Assembly (NCBI RefSeq): GCF_000406165.1
Contig: NZ_CM001977.1
Location: forward strand, 3,051,064-3,115,063
Source: Dickeya zeae NCPPB 2538
GTDB taxonomy: Bacteria > Pseudomonadota > Gammaproteobacteria > Enterobacterales > Enterobacteriaceae
Length of the DNA: 64,000 nucleotides
Direction of reading: 5' to 3'
The notes under the pieces were generated by a model that saw only the letters and a list, made by a program, of their open reading frames with translations, searched no databases and was not told the DNA's origin. Position 1 is the first letter of the stretch. The number at the start of each line of letters is the position of its first letter. Below are positions 45,212 through 53,408 of the stretch, piece by piece. The translations under genes were made by a program, and so were the position numbers.

Positions 45212-45964
45212 ATGCGCATTGATATCGAAAGCCCTGGTGCAACCAACGCCACCAGGCTTGAAGAGGCTTTTGCCGGGCTGTTCGCCCGGACGCAGGCGTT
45301 GGGTTTTGATGCGGTGATTTACGACTACACGCCGGTGCCGCGTTCGCTGGAAGGCGTGCTGATTACGCCGTCGCTGCTGGAGATGCGCAATGTACCGGAT
45401 GATATGCGTCGGCTGTGGTGCGAGCGTGGCTACTATCAGGTCGATCCGGTTCAGCATTTTGCGCTGGAGAGTTGTGCGCCGTTCGTCTGGTCTTATCAAC
45501 GTCCGGATCGCAGTGCATTGCACGGGCGACTGGATGAGCACGCGCAAGAAGTGACGCACTACATGCGCGATAACAATATGCCCTGCGGCGCCACCGTGCC
45601 GCTGCATCTGCCCAATGGCGGCTTTGTCACGCTAACCGGCATTGTGACTGACCAGCGGGAAGAGCGGGATATCAGCGAAACGCTGGCGCAGTTGACCTTT
45701 CTGGCGCACCGCTTTCAGGAGTCGGCGTTCCCGCTGTTTGACGCCTCAATGCTTACCTGCCGCCATGTCAAACTGAGCAACCGCGAGCGCGAATGTCTGG
45801 CGTGGTCCGCCGAAGGGCTGACGGCGAAAGAGATTGCCCGCAAGCTGCACCGCTCGGTCGCGACTGTCACGCTGCATCTGAATACAGCGGCGAAAAAGCT
45901 CGGCGCGACCAACCGCGTGCAGGCGGTTGTCCGGGCGTTGCATTACCGTTTGCTGGACAGTTAA
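45212..45964 (+). CDS. LuxR solo of the plant-responsive class (PipR/OryR/PsoR type)
   Basis: Cytoplasmic regulator of 250 residues: an autoinducer-binding domain (about 15-165) and a LuxR HTH (about 183-245, LSNRERECLAWSAEGLTAKEIARKLHRS). In canonical AHL receptors two pocket positions are Trp57 and Tyr61; here they are Met65 and Trp69 (NVPDDMRRLW), while Asp78-Pro79 and Trp93 are kept. This Met/Trp swap defines LuxR solos that answer plant compounds rather than AHLs. No luxI is nearby. The start at 45212 has GGGGGAG ahead. The next gene is a proline iminopeptidase and the divergent operon a peptide-type importer, as in the known subfamily loci. Confidence 0.88.
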   Translation: MRIDIESPGATNATRLEEAFAGLFARTQALGFDAVIYDYTPVPRSLEGVLITPSLLEMRNVPDDMRRLWCERGYYQVDPVQHFALESCAPFVWSYQRPDRSALHGRLDEHAQEVTHYMRDNNMPCGATVPLHLPNGGFVTLTGIVTDQREERDISETLAQLTFLAHRFQESAFPLFDASMLTCRHVKLSNRERECLAWSAEGLTAKEIARKLHRSVATVTLHLNTAAKKLGATNRVQAVVRALHYRLLDS

Positions 45965-45966
45965 TA

Positions 45967-45984
45967 ACTAGCATTTTTGCTAGT
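45967..45984. promoter_or_regulatory. Palindromic lux/pip box before pip
   Basis: ACTAGCA-TTTT-TGCTAGT, a perfect palindrome directly after the LuxR stop and 65-82 bases before the pip start. Position and symmetry fit a LuxR-solo activator site such as the lux box in front of pip in Xanthomonas. Confidence 0.72.
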
Positions 45985-46048
45985 GTTCAGTGCAAGCAGT
46001 GACGTTCTAACCTGAAAGCCACTTCACTTAACAGGGTAAACGTCACTC

Positions 46049-46942
46049 ATGTACACCATTCGAGAAGGCTATGTCCCTTTCCGGGGATATCAGACCTGGT
46101 TTCGCATCTGCGGCGATCTGCACAGCGGCCAGACGCCGTTGGTGGTCGCGCACGGTGGCCCCGGCTGCACTCACGATTATGTTGATGCGTTCAAAGATAT
46201 CGCCGAGACCGGGCGCGCCGTGATCCACTACGATCAACTAGGTAACGGTCGTTCCACCCATCTGCCGGAGAAAAGCCCCGATTTCTGGCAGCCCTCGCTG
46301 TTTCTCGACGAACTGAATCATCTACTGCAAGCGCTGGAGATTGCCGACAACTACGCGCTGCTGGGGCAATCCTGGGGCGGAATGCTGGCAGCCGAACATG
46401 CGGTCACCCAGCCGCAAGGGTTGAAAGCGATGATTATCGCCAACTCACCGGCCTCAATGGCGCTGTGGCTGGAAGGCGCGGCGAAACTGCGCGCGCAGCT
46501 TCCACCGGACGTTCAGCAGACACTGCTGGCACACGAAGCGGCAGGCACGCTGGACAGCGCTGAATACAAAGCGGCCAGCCAGGTATTTTACCAGCGTCAT
46601 GTCTGTCGGCTCTCACCCTGGCCCCCGGAAGTGCAGCGCACCTTTGACGCCATGGACGCCGACCCGACGGTATATCACGCGATGAACGGCCCGACGGAAT
46701 TCCACGTTATCGGCAGCATGAAAGAATGGACGATTATCGACCGTTTGCCACAAGTCCGCGTGCCCACATTGCTGATTTCTGGTCGCTATGATGAAGCAAC
46801 ACCCGAGGTGGTGCAGCCGTTTATGGACAACATTACCGGTGCACAATGGGTAATTTTCGAATCCTCCAGCCATATGCCTCATGTAGAAGAACGGTCATTG
46901 TGTATGCAGACCGTCAGTGATTTTTTGACGCAGTATTGTTAA
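46049..46942 (+). CDS. pip: Proline iminopeptidase-family hydrolase
   Basis: Alpha/beta hydrolase of 297 residues (peptidase family S33). It has the oxyanion motif HGGPGCTHDY, the nucleophile elbow GQSWGG (Ser108), Asp248 in GRYDEATPE and His275 in SSSHMPH. The family removes N-terminal Pro or other residues from small peptides or amides. No signal peptide is seen. In Xanthomonas and Pseudomonas the pip gene beside a plant-responsive LuxR solo is its target and adds to virulence; here the palindrome at 45967 supports the same link. Confidence 0.87.
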   Translation: MYTIREGYVPFRGYQTWFRICGDLHSGQTPLVVAHGGPGCTHDYVDAFKDIAETGRAVIHYDQLGNGRSTHLPEKSPDFWQPSLFLDELNHLLQALEIADNYALLGQSWGGMLAAEHAVTQPQGLKAMIIANSPASMALWLEGAAKLRAQLPPDVQQTLLAHEAAGTLDSAEYKAASQVFYQRHVCRLSPWPPEVQRTFDAMDADPTVYHAMNGPTEFHVIGSMKEWTIIDRLPQVRVPTLLISGRYDEATPEVVQPFMDNITGAQWVIFESSSHMPHVEERSLCMQTVSDFLTQYC

Positions 46943-47006
46943 TGGTTGCTAACACCAGGTAGGTTGTATCAAGTGGATGGTATCAGGTAGATAGTGTTTG
47001 TACGCT

Positions 47007-47026
47007 TAAGCGCCGTAAGGCGCTTA
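47007..47026 (+). terminator. Terminator after pip
   Basis: TAAGCGCC-GTAA-GGCGCTTA is a perfect eight-pair stem with a stable tetraloop, followed by GTTCATTCCTT. It lies 65 bases after the pip stop. Confidence 0.6.
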
Positions 47027-47444
47027 GTTCATTCCTTATGAGAAAAAGCAAACAGAGATGAGAGCCAATAAGCAAGGTATGCTGTTCGCGGTGTCAGGGT
47101 TAGCAATCACCGGCGGTGTCATGGCGAGTATCTCAATAAATTACCGCCCTCTTCTCTTTATTCGATGACGAGTTGCCCCCCCATCCATACGTCGTAATAC
47201 TCACCTACCCAGGTGGCAGCTACACGGAATTATTTACGCGTATTATCATAACCCCCGAAATTTTTTCTGCTGTGATTTTATGTCTCGATACCCCGTCTAA
47301 AAGTAATACCTGATGGCAATAATCTTTTACTTTCTACTCGTGGTTATTTTCAGATAATACTTATAGACTGGAATATCTTACCCACAGATTACATTAAAAT
47401 AATTAATGAATATTAATCTTTCCTCAATATTAGGGTCGTGATTA
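47027..47444. other. A+T-rich stretch upstream of the diguanylate cyclase gene, with a small frame
   Basis: It holds one short frame at 47058-47168 (36 codons, starting MRANKQGMLFAVSGLAITGG) without a clear ribosome site. It could be the N-terminal end of a lost transporter gene or chance. The part from 47220 on is A+T-rich and should hold the promoter of the next gene. Confidence 0.3.
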
Positions 47445-48983
47445 ATGCTGGACGTTAAAACAATTTTTTTACTTATTGTTGTCATTAACTTCACTTTTGG
47501 GATAACAATTTCATTAGCATCAGCCTCAGAGCGAAAATCCGGGTTATATCATGTCTCTTTCGCTAATATCGCACATGGTACTGGATATCTCCTGTTCATT
47601 ACCGCCGCGAGTTACGGTAGCCTGTTCGTTTGGGCAGGCGAAACCTGTATTGCAATCAGTATTTCCTTGTGGATGGCAGGGATTTATAAATTTCTAAAAA
47701 TCCCGCCGCCATCAAAAATTCAACTGCTCCTGGTTTTGTATGTGACGCTGGTTTCATTTCTTTATAAAGACAGTAAAGATGCCCGCATTATTTATAACTC
47801 ATCGGCTTATGTCTGCATTGAGCTAATGACTACCTATGCGCTCTTGCGCTTCTGGCGTCAGATTAAAGGACGAGGGAAATATTTGGTCCTTATTTCTATT
47901 CTGACTAATATGGTGATACTGACGTATCGCGTCTTTTTTGCTTTATTACGCTCACAAGATATAAAAGGTCTCTACTCAGGAGATATATCGCAGATGGTGC
48001 TATATGTCTCGGTTTTAATTACAGTGATTTGTTTTTCTGTTGGTTTTGTTCTTATGACGAAGGAGCGGACAGATTACTTAAACATGGAGTTAATCCTAAA
48101 AGACGGATTAACTGGCCTTTGGAACCGGCGTAAGATTGATGAAGTCGCGACTTATGAAATGGGCCGTCTGAAGCGATATGGCACACCAGTGGCGCTGGCG
48201 ATCATCGATATTGATAATTTTAAACAGGTTAACGATATCTACGGGCATGTTGTTGGCGATCAGATATTAATTAAAATATCAGCCGTGTGCAGGGCTCAAT
48301 TGCGGGATACAGATATTATCGGGCGATGGGGCGGAGAAGAACTGGTGATCATATTCCCCAATACTGGGCTTTCCGGGGTGCACGATATCGCCAACCGCTT
48401 ATGTCATGCTGTGAATCATGAGGTGTCTTTGCCTGACAGAACACTGAGTGTAAGTATTGGTTTATCTCTTTGTCTAAGCACGGACACATGGAGTAGCTGG
48501 TTTGATCGTGCTGACAGTGCTTTGTATGATGCGAAAATAACAGGGAAAAATAAGGCATTATTTGATGCTCCGATTCAATTTGAAAAGGGTGCACCTGCAA
48601 TTATTTGGTCTGATAAATTATCAACGGGGCTAAATGATATTGATGGTGACCATGTTAATCTTATCAACCTCACTAACGAATGGGCCACTTATGCCCACCG
48701 GGATTACAATAAAGCGCAGTTACTGAATTATATTGCGCGGCTGCGGGAAGCCATGTTAGCTCACTTCATTCTTGAGGAAAAATCGATCTCATCAGATAGA
48801 GCGTCGCCAGACAGAGCTGAACATCACCAACAGCACAAAAGCCTGATTGATCGACTAGATTATCTGGTTGATTTGTTCTCAAGAGGAAATCTGGAGCTTG
48901 ATGCTATTTCACAGTTTCTGGTCTATGAGCTCTGTATCGAACATATTCTGACGGAAGATAAAAAAGTTTTTGATGAAGCCTAA
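47445..48983 (+). CDS. Membrane diguanylate cyclase with C-terminal hemerythrin domain
   Basis: A 512-residue protein. Residues 1-205 form about six membrane spans. The GGDEF domain (about 215-375) has the active site GGEEL (296-300), an inhibitory I-site RDTD (287-290) exactly five residues before it, and DIDNFKQVNDIYGH. The C-terminus (about 385-512) is a bacteriohemerythrin: His403, His440, Glu444, His460, His464, His500 and Asp505 give all seven di-iron ligands with family spacing. It should make cyclic di-GMP under control of oxygen or iron/redox state. Lower G+C than its neighbours suggests transfer. Confidence 0.85.
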   Translation: MLDVKTIFLLIVVINFTFGITISLASASERKSGLYHVSFANIAHGTGYLLFITAASYGSLFVWAGETCIAISISLWMAGIYKFLKIPPPSKIQLLLVLYVTLVSFLYKDSKDARIIYNSSAYVCIELMTTYALLRFWRQIKGRGKYLVLISILTNMVILTYRVFFALLRSQDIKGLYSGDISQMVLYVSVLITVICFSVGFVLMTKERTDYLNMELILKDGLTGLWNRRKIDEVATYEMGRLKRYGTPVALAIIDIDNFKQVNDIYGHVVGDQILIKISAVCRAQLRDTDIIGRWGGEELVIIFPNTGLSGVHDIANRLCHAVNHEVSLPDRTLSVSIGLSLCLSTDTWSSWFDRADSALYDAKITGKNKALFDAPIQFEKGAPAIIWSDKLSTGLNDIDGDHVNLINLTNEWATYAHRDYNKAQLLNYIARLREAMLAHFILEEKSISSDRASPDRAEHHQQHKSLIDRLDYLVDLFSRGNLELDAISQFLVYELCIEHILTEDKKVFDEA

Positions 48984-49207
48984 CCTGGCTGTCGAAACAG
49001 CCTGTACGCGTGGATACATCGTGACAATATCCCCACGCGTATAGGGCAGTTAACGGCCTTTCCTGACACTAAAATGATCTCAGACTTTCTTTAGAAAATT
49101 GATCGGGACGATCGAACAGGATTTAATCTGCTTTATTGTACAGCCCGACATGCTCCGGCACCCGGTATTATCACCAAAGCACAGGCGCTTTATACAATAA
49201 CGCATGA
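48984..49207. other. Intergenic hairpins between the cyclase gene and the YeeE pair
   Basis: GGCTGT-CGAA-ACAGCC (48987-49002) and TACGCGTGG/CCACGCGTA (49005-49041) follow the cyclase stop; the first resembles a terminator stem. No ORF is seen. Confidence 0.4.
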
Positions 49208-49618
49208 TCAAGCACGCTTAATCAGCCCGGCAACCCCCATACCACCCAACATCGCCAGGGTAAAAATTATCCCCTTGGTATAACCTGCGCCCACCAGTAC
49301 CAGCGCCGGTCCGGGGCAAATGCCAGCAATCCCCCACCCTGCGCCGAAAAGCAGTGCGCCGGTGATGAGCGGGCCGTCAATTGTTTTACTTTTTGGTAAG
49401 GCCATATCCATGCCGAGAAGCGCCGTTTTCCGTCGTTTTGCCAGTGAAAAACCAACAATGCCGACGGCGATAGCCCCCACCATTACAAACAGTAGTGACG
49501 GATCCCAGGCGGCGGATAAATTCAGAAAACCCAACACCTTTTCCGGGTTAGCCATTCCGCTAATCAGTAACCCAAATCCAAAGATCAGGCCGGAGAAAAA
49601 AGACACCAGAAGAGTCAT
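49208..49618 (-). CDS. YeeE/YedE-family small transporter subunit (second of pair)
   Basis: Inner-membrane protein of 136 residues with about four spans. It has FGFGLLISGMANPEKVLGFLNL and the family's GWGIAGICPGPALV Cys motif. Together with the next gene it makes a two-half transporter, each half a single YeeE/YedE module. Such pairs move sulfur compounds such as thiosulfate or sulfide. Serratia PmpAB under an ArsR-type regulator is a known parallel. Confidence 0.8.
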   Translation of the reverse strand: MTLLVSFFSGLIFGFGLLISGMANPEKVLGFLNLSAAWDPSLLFVMVGAIAVGIVGFSLAKRRKTALLGMDMALPKSKTIDGPLITGALLFGAGWGIAGICPGPALVLVGAGYTKGIIFTLAMLGGMGVAGLIKRA

Positions 49619-49631
49619 CGTCTTATCCTTA

Positions 49632-50060
49632 CTACTGAAAATAGCCGATTAATGTGGCGGTCGCGAAACCCACCACCATAAAAACCAGGGTGGCGACCAG
49701 CGAACGAATGGAAAAACGGGACAACCCGCAAACACCATGTCCACTGGTGCATCCCGAACCCAGCCGGGTTCCCACCCCCACCAGAAAACCGGCCAGCAGT
49801 AACCCGGGTGTGGACGTGTTGAGCACAACGTCGGGATGATGGAAGAACACGGTATACAACAGCGGAGCGAGGATAAGACCGGCAAGAAACGCCAGCCGCC
49901 ATTTCTCGATTATCTTTCCTTTTCCGGGCAACACACCGGCCAGAATCCCACTGATGCCGGCGATTCTGCCGCAAAAAAGAATCAGCACACTGGCGGCGAT
50001 ACCAATCAGCAAACCGCCGCTTAAACTGGGCAATGGCGTGAATTGTTCAAGATTGATCAT
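49632..50060 (-). CDS. YeeE/YedE-family small transporter subunit (first of pair)
   Basis: Inner-membrane protein of 142 residues with about four spans. It has GGLLIGIAASVLILFCGRIAGISG and the family signature GFLVGVGTRLGSGCTSGHGVCGLSRFS with its conserved Cys. It lies six bases after the ArsR gene and 13 before the second subunit, so the three form one operon. Confidence 0.82.
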   Translation of the reverse strand: MINLEQFTPLPSLSGGLLIGIAASVLILFCGRIAGISGILAGVLPGKGKIIEKWRLAFLAGLILAPLLYTVFFHHPDVVLNTSTPGLLLAGFLVGVGTRLGSGCTSGHGVCGLSRFSIRSLVATLVFMVVGFATATLIGYFQ

Positions 50061-50066
50061 GATGTT

Positions 50067-50396
50067 TTACTCATCCTCTGCCTGCGGGCAGTACAGGGTA
50101 TACAGCGTGTTGAGCAGTGAAAGCACCCGTTCATCTTCGATGCGGTAAAAAATCTGTTTGCCTTCCCGCCGTGTCGCTACCAGGTTCAGCCGCCGCATCA
50201 CGCCTAACTGTTGCGATAAAGTGGGTTGATGTATGCCCAATCGCTCCTCTAACTGAGCTACGCAGGCTTCCCCGCGGGTAAGCTGGCACATCAACAGTAA
50301 GCGGTCATCGTTAGCAAGCCCACGCAGCACATCCGCCGCCGCCTGAGCTGCCTTTCTCATGTCGTCGGGTAACGTCTGATCGCCAGTTTGTAGCAT
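50067..50396 (-). CDS. ArsR/SmtB-family thiol sensor (BigR/SqrR/PigS type)
   Basis: Winged-helix repressor of 109 residues. The HTH is in LGIHQPTLSQQLGVMRRLNLVATRREG. Cys37 (LLLMCQL), Cys45 (GEACVAQ) and Cys103 (LYCPQ) remain; the first and last match the pair that senses sulfane sulfur in SqrR/BigR. ATG at 50396 with GAGG ahead is used rather than the TTG at 50420. The A+T-rich imperfect palindromic run just upstream (about 50410-50450) is a likely operator. It should control the sulfur transporter pair. Confidence 0.82.
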   Translation of the reverse strand: MLQTGDQTLPDDMRKAAQAAADVLRGLANDDRLLLMCQLTRGEACVAQLEERLGIHQPTLSQQLGVMRRLNLVATRREGKQIFYRIEDERVLSLLNTLYTLYCPQAEDE

Positions 50397-50626
50397 AGCT
50401 GACACCTCATTAATATACAATTATATATAATATAGTTTGATTTAATATGATTTCAACCGTGGTGACCTTCTGTCATGACGGTTGCACGCCGTGATAGCGG
50501 TCACGCCCTCACCAATCTATTCACAATGATAACAGCCCAAACGCACGACCTTGACCCATGACAAGGCGACCAGTCACCCAGCCTCTTTATAATCAGGCCC
50601 GTTTGTCTTCTCACTGGTGTGAATGT

Positions 50627-51766
50627 ATGGCTTATCAGCTTAACCTTAACTGGCCCGAATTTTTAGAAAAATACTGGCAGAAACAACCTGTTGTGTTAAA
50701 AAATGCCTTCCCGAATTTTGTTGACCCGATTACGCCGGATGAGCTGGCGGGTCTGGCGATGGAGCCGGAAGTCGATAGCCGCATCGTCAGCCATGTGAAT
50801 GACCAATGGCAGGCATGGAACGGCCCGTTTGAGCAGTTTGATCACTTAGGGGAAACCGGCTGGTCATTGTTGGCGCAGGCGGTTAACCACTGGCATGCAC
50901 CGTCTGCCGAGCTGGTGCGCCCGTTTCGTGTCCTGCCGGACTGGCGTTTAGACGATTTGATGATCTCCTTTTCTGTACCGGGTGGCGGCGTTGGCCCGCA
51001 TATTGACCAGTACGATGTGTTTATTATTCAGGGGATGGGCCGCCGCCGCTGGCGGGTCGGTGATAAATTGCCGATGCGCCAGTTCTGCCCGCATCCTGCA
51101 CTGCTGCACGTTGATCCGCTCACGCCAATTATTGAAGAAGAGCTTGAACCGGGCGACATCTTATATATTCCGCCGGGTTTCCCGCACGATGGCTTCACCT
51201 TCGAAACCACACTCAACTACTCGGTTGGTTTCCGTGGGCCGAATGGTAGAGATTTGATCAGCAGCTTTGCAGACTATGCGCTGGAACACGACCTCGGCAG
51301 CGAGCACTACAGCGACCCAGACTTAACCTGCCGGGAACACCCAGGCCGGGTGGAAGAGTATGAACTTGATCGCCTGCGTAACATGATGATTGAGGTGATC
51401 AATCAGCCGGAAGCGTTTAAACAGTGGTTTGGTCGCTTTGCGAGCACACCACGCCACGAGTTGGATATCGCACCAGCGGAACCACTCTACGAACCGGATG
51501 AGATTGCCGATGCCCTGCAGGCCGGTGAAGTACTGACCCGCTTAAACGGACTACGGGTACTGCATATTGGGAACCATTTTTTCATTAATAGTGAAGAACT
51601 GGATACCGTCGCCCCGGATGCAGCCGATGCCTTGTGCCGTTACACCACTATCGGTAAAAAAGAACTGGGTGACGCGCTGCACAACCCGGCTTTCGTGGCG
51701 GAATTAACCGGACTGATCAATCAGGGTTACTGGTTCTTCGACGACGACATCGCAGACGACGACTAA
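50627..51766 (+). CDS. roxA: Ribosomal protein L16 arginine hydroxylase RoxA (YcfD)
   Basis: Fe(II)/2-oxoglutarate JmjC oxygenase of 379 residues that hydroxylates Arg81 of ribosomal protein L16 in E. coli. It begins MAYQLNLNWPEFLEKYWQKQ. The iron site is the His-X-Asp of GGGVGPHIDQYDVF with the distal His in PPGFPHDG. A C-terminal winged-helix dimer region follows (QPEAFKQWFGRFASTPRHELDIAP). The start at 50627 aligns with E. coli YcfD; the upstream 23 in-frame residues do not. The C-terminus is acidic (FFDDDIADDD). Confidence 0.93.
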   Translation: MAYQLNLNWPEFLEKYWQKQPVVLKNAFPNFVDPITPDELAGLAMEPEVDSRIVSHVNDQWQAWNGPFEQFDHLGETGWSLLAQAVNHWHAPSAELVRPFRVLPDWRLDDLMISFSVPGGGVGPHIDQYDVFIIQGMGRRRWRVGDKLPMRQFCPHPALLHVDPLTPIIEEELEPGDILYIPPGFPHDGFTFETTLNYSVGFRGPNGRDLISSFADYALEHDLGSEHYSDPDLTCREHPGRVEEYELDRLRNMMIEVINQPEAFKQWFGRFASTPRHELDIAPAEPLYEPDEIADALQAGEVLTRLNGLRVLHIGNHFFINSEELDTVAPDAADALCRYTTIGKKELGDALHNPAFVAELTGLINQGYWFFDDDIADDD

Positions 51767-52071
51767 TATGTACTAGTCGCGACCAGATCTGGCACTTTAT
51801 ACGGCACAAAGCTGACAGGCAGCTTTGTGCCAAGCGGACATTACTATCGATAATATGTAATTTTCACCGAAGAGCAGAACATACCCCGTTGACACCATGC
51901 AATGAATGATCTGATACATAGGCGAAAAATTGATAAGCTATTTTCAGTAAAAGTAACAAATCCTGTTTCTGCTTTGGAAAGTTGAAACGCTAATGATTAA
52001 AAAGATATTGATAGCATAAAACCTCACGGCATCCGGTTTCCTGTGAGCGACCTACATTCACAAAGGCCAAT
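51767..52071. other. Gene-free stretch
   Basis: A+T-rich, no supportable ORF. It must hold the terminator of roxA and the promoter of the cupin gene; no motif is clear. Confidence 0.35.
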
Positions 52072-52548
52072 ATGAAACAAATTACGTTCAGTGATCTACA
52101 AGAACAAAGCGAACAGGCTGAAAATTCCCCTCGCTTACGTGCTCATCGTAATCTCCACCCTGAATTGAGCGATCCTGTTCAGCGCCTGGCTATCGCTATG
52201 GAACCGGGTACCTATGTTCGCCCTCACCGCCACCCGCACACGTTTGAGCTGCTGACATCCCTCATCGGACGCTTTTTGGTATTGAATTTTGATGACGAAG
52301 GCAACGTGACCCACCGCGTTGTGTTAGGTGAAGACTGCAAGGTGCTGGAAATGGATGCGGGGACCTGGCATGCAGTGTTGTCGATGGATAAAGGAGGCGT
52401 TATTTTTGAGGTAAAACACGGGGGTTACCAGCCAGTAGCTGAGCAAGATATGGCCCCATGGGCCCCCGCCGAAAACGAGCCGGGAACGGCTGAGTTGATG
52501 AAATGGTATGCACTGGCGCAAGTGGGTGATGGTGGTTTTACCCTGTAA
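52072..52548 (+). CDS. WbuC-family cupin
   Basis: Cytoplasmic protein of 158 residues of the cupin fold. The two cupin motifs are visible: GTYVRPHRHPHTFELLTSLIGRF with several His, and LEMDAGTWHAVLSMDKGGVIFEVKHGGY. The family is named after a gene in an E. coli O-antigen cluster, but its reaction is not established. No sugar genes are adjacent here, so no pathway can be given. Confidence 0.78.
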   Translation: MKQITFSDLQEQSEQAENSPRLRAHRNLHPELSDPVQRLAIAMEPGTYVRPHRHPHTFELLTSLIGRFLVLNFDDEGNVTHRVVLGEDCKVLEMDAGTWHAVLSMDKGGVIFEVKHGGYQPVAEQDMAPWAPAENEPGTAELMKWYALAQVGDGGFTL

Positions 52549-52829
52549 TTTTTGCTTTGAGCAGAGTGCTTTTACATGACTTTTTCAAAGAACACCACTG
52601 TGTGGCCGAAAATGCAGAGGCACTGGTGATCTTCAGACGCTGATTCTCATTTTTATTTTGAATCGACACGGCATCGGTAGTCATCTTTTTAGCGCCAACT
52701 TCCGCTCCTCGCTCAAAACCGACTGTCAGATTTGATTGTGCACTACCAGAAAATACTGTCAGGTCAAGTTTGAGCGAATACGACTAATGTGACGAAAAGA
52801 GCGGCAGTCATGTCCCGAACCTGCTAGCC
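52549..52829. other. Gene-free stretch before the sigma-28 promoter
   Basis: No supportable gene. About 52763-52787, TCAAGTTT-N11-ACTAATG is a decayed copy of the sigma-28 promoter plan found 66 bases further on, so the segment may be partly duplicated. Confidence 0.3.
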
Positions 52830-52856
52830 TAAAGTTTGAGCAAAAAAGACCGATAC
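52830..52856 (+). promoter_or_regulatory. Sigma-28 (FliA) flagellar promoter
   Basis: TAAAGTTT-N11-ACCGATAC matches the FliA consensus TAAAGTTT-N11-GCCGATAA in all eight -35 positions and six of eight -10 positions, with exact spacing. It is 155 bases before the YjfB-type gene, whose family is tied to motility. Confidence 0.78.
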
Positions 52857-53010
52857 CGTAAAGACGCTGGTGTCACATTGAGTCAGCGCATCGGTATGCG
52901 AATGGATACCGTATTGATGGACGTCACGTCGGTACGCAGAGCAGTTCATTTACACAGAGCAGTTCATTGCTGTACCGGCCCTCTTCCAGCACAACCATAG
53001 GATAACCACA

Positions 53011-53199
53011 ATGGATGTATCACAAATTGCATCGCTTTCCACTGGTCTGAATAACATGCAGCTTAGCAGCGAGATCGGTACTGCTGTTCTTAAAAAATCT
53101 CTGGATAATCAGAAAGACACCGTGACCAGCCTCGTCCAGTCCATCCCTCAATTACCTGCCAATCCGGCGATCGGACGCAACATCAACACCACCGCGTAA
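53011..53199 (+). CDS. YjfB-family small protein (motility-linked)
   Basis: Protein of 62 residues beginning MDVSQIASLSTGLNNMQLSSEIG, with VLKKSLDNQKDTV and NPAIGRNINTTA, all features of the YjfB family. It has no signal peptide or membrane span. The family is predicted to act in motility but has no defined activity. The sigma-28 promoter upstream is independent support for expression with flagellar and chemotaxis genes. A good terminator follows. Confidence 0.75.
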   Translation: MDVSQIASLSTGLNNMQLSSEIGTAVLKKSLDNQKDTVTSLVQSIPQLPANPAIGRNINTTA

Positions 53200-53255
53200 T
53201 CCCGGTTGTCTTATCAGGAATGCATCAACAGATTTCCCGTTAAGACAGATTGTAC

Positions 53256-53290
53256 AAACCCGGCGAGTCATACAACCCGCCGGGTTTCTT
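53256..53290 (+). terminator. Rho-independent terminator after the YjfB-type gene
   Basis: AAACCCGGCG (53256-53265) pairs perfectly with CGCCGGGTTT (53278-53287), then TCTTTTCG. It lies 57 bases after the stop. Confidence 0.8.
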
Positions 53291-53408
53291 TTCGTTAACG
53301 CATCACGTGCCGCTTCACCAAAAAGCAATTTGTATGACAGAACTACAGCTCTACGTCATATCACGACCAAAACAACTGTCCGCGTTATTTATCAAAAAAA
53401 GAAACCGC

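Noticed and set aside
45071..45607. 178-codon minus-strand frame over the LuxR gene start
   Set aside because: Overlaps the control region and the regulator's ligand domain on the other strand; no family features.
47058..47168. 36-codon frame that might be the end of a lost transporter gene
   Set aside because: Too short, no ribosome site and no firm family match; mentioned only in the intergenic note.
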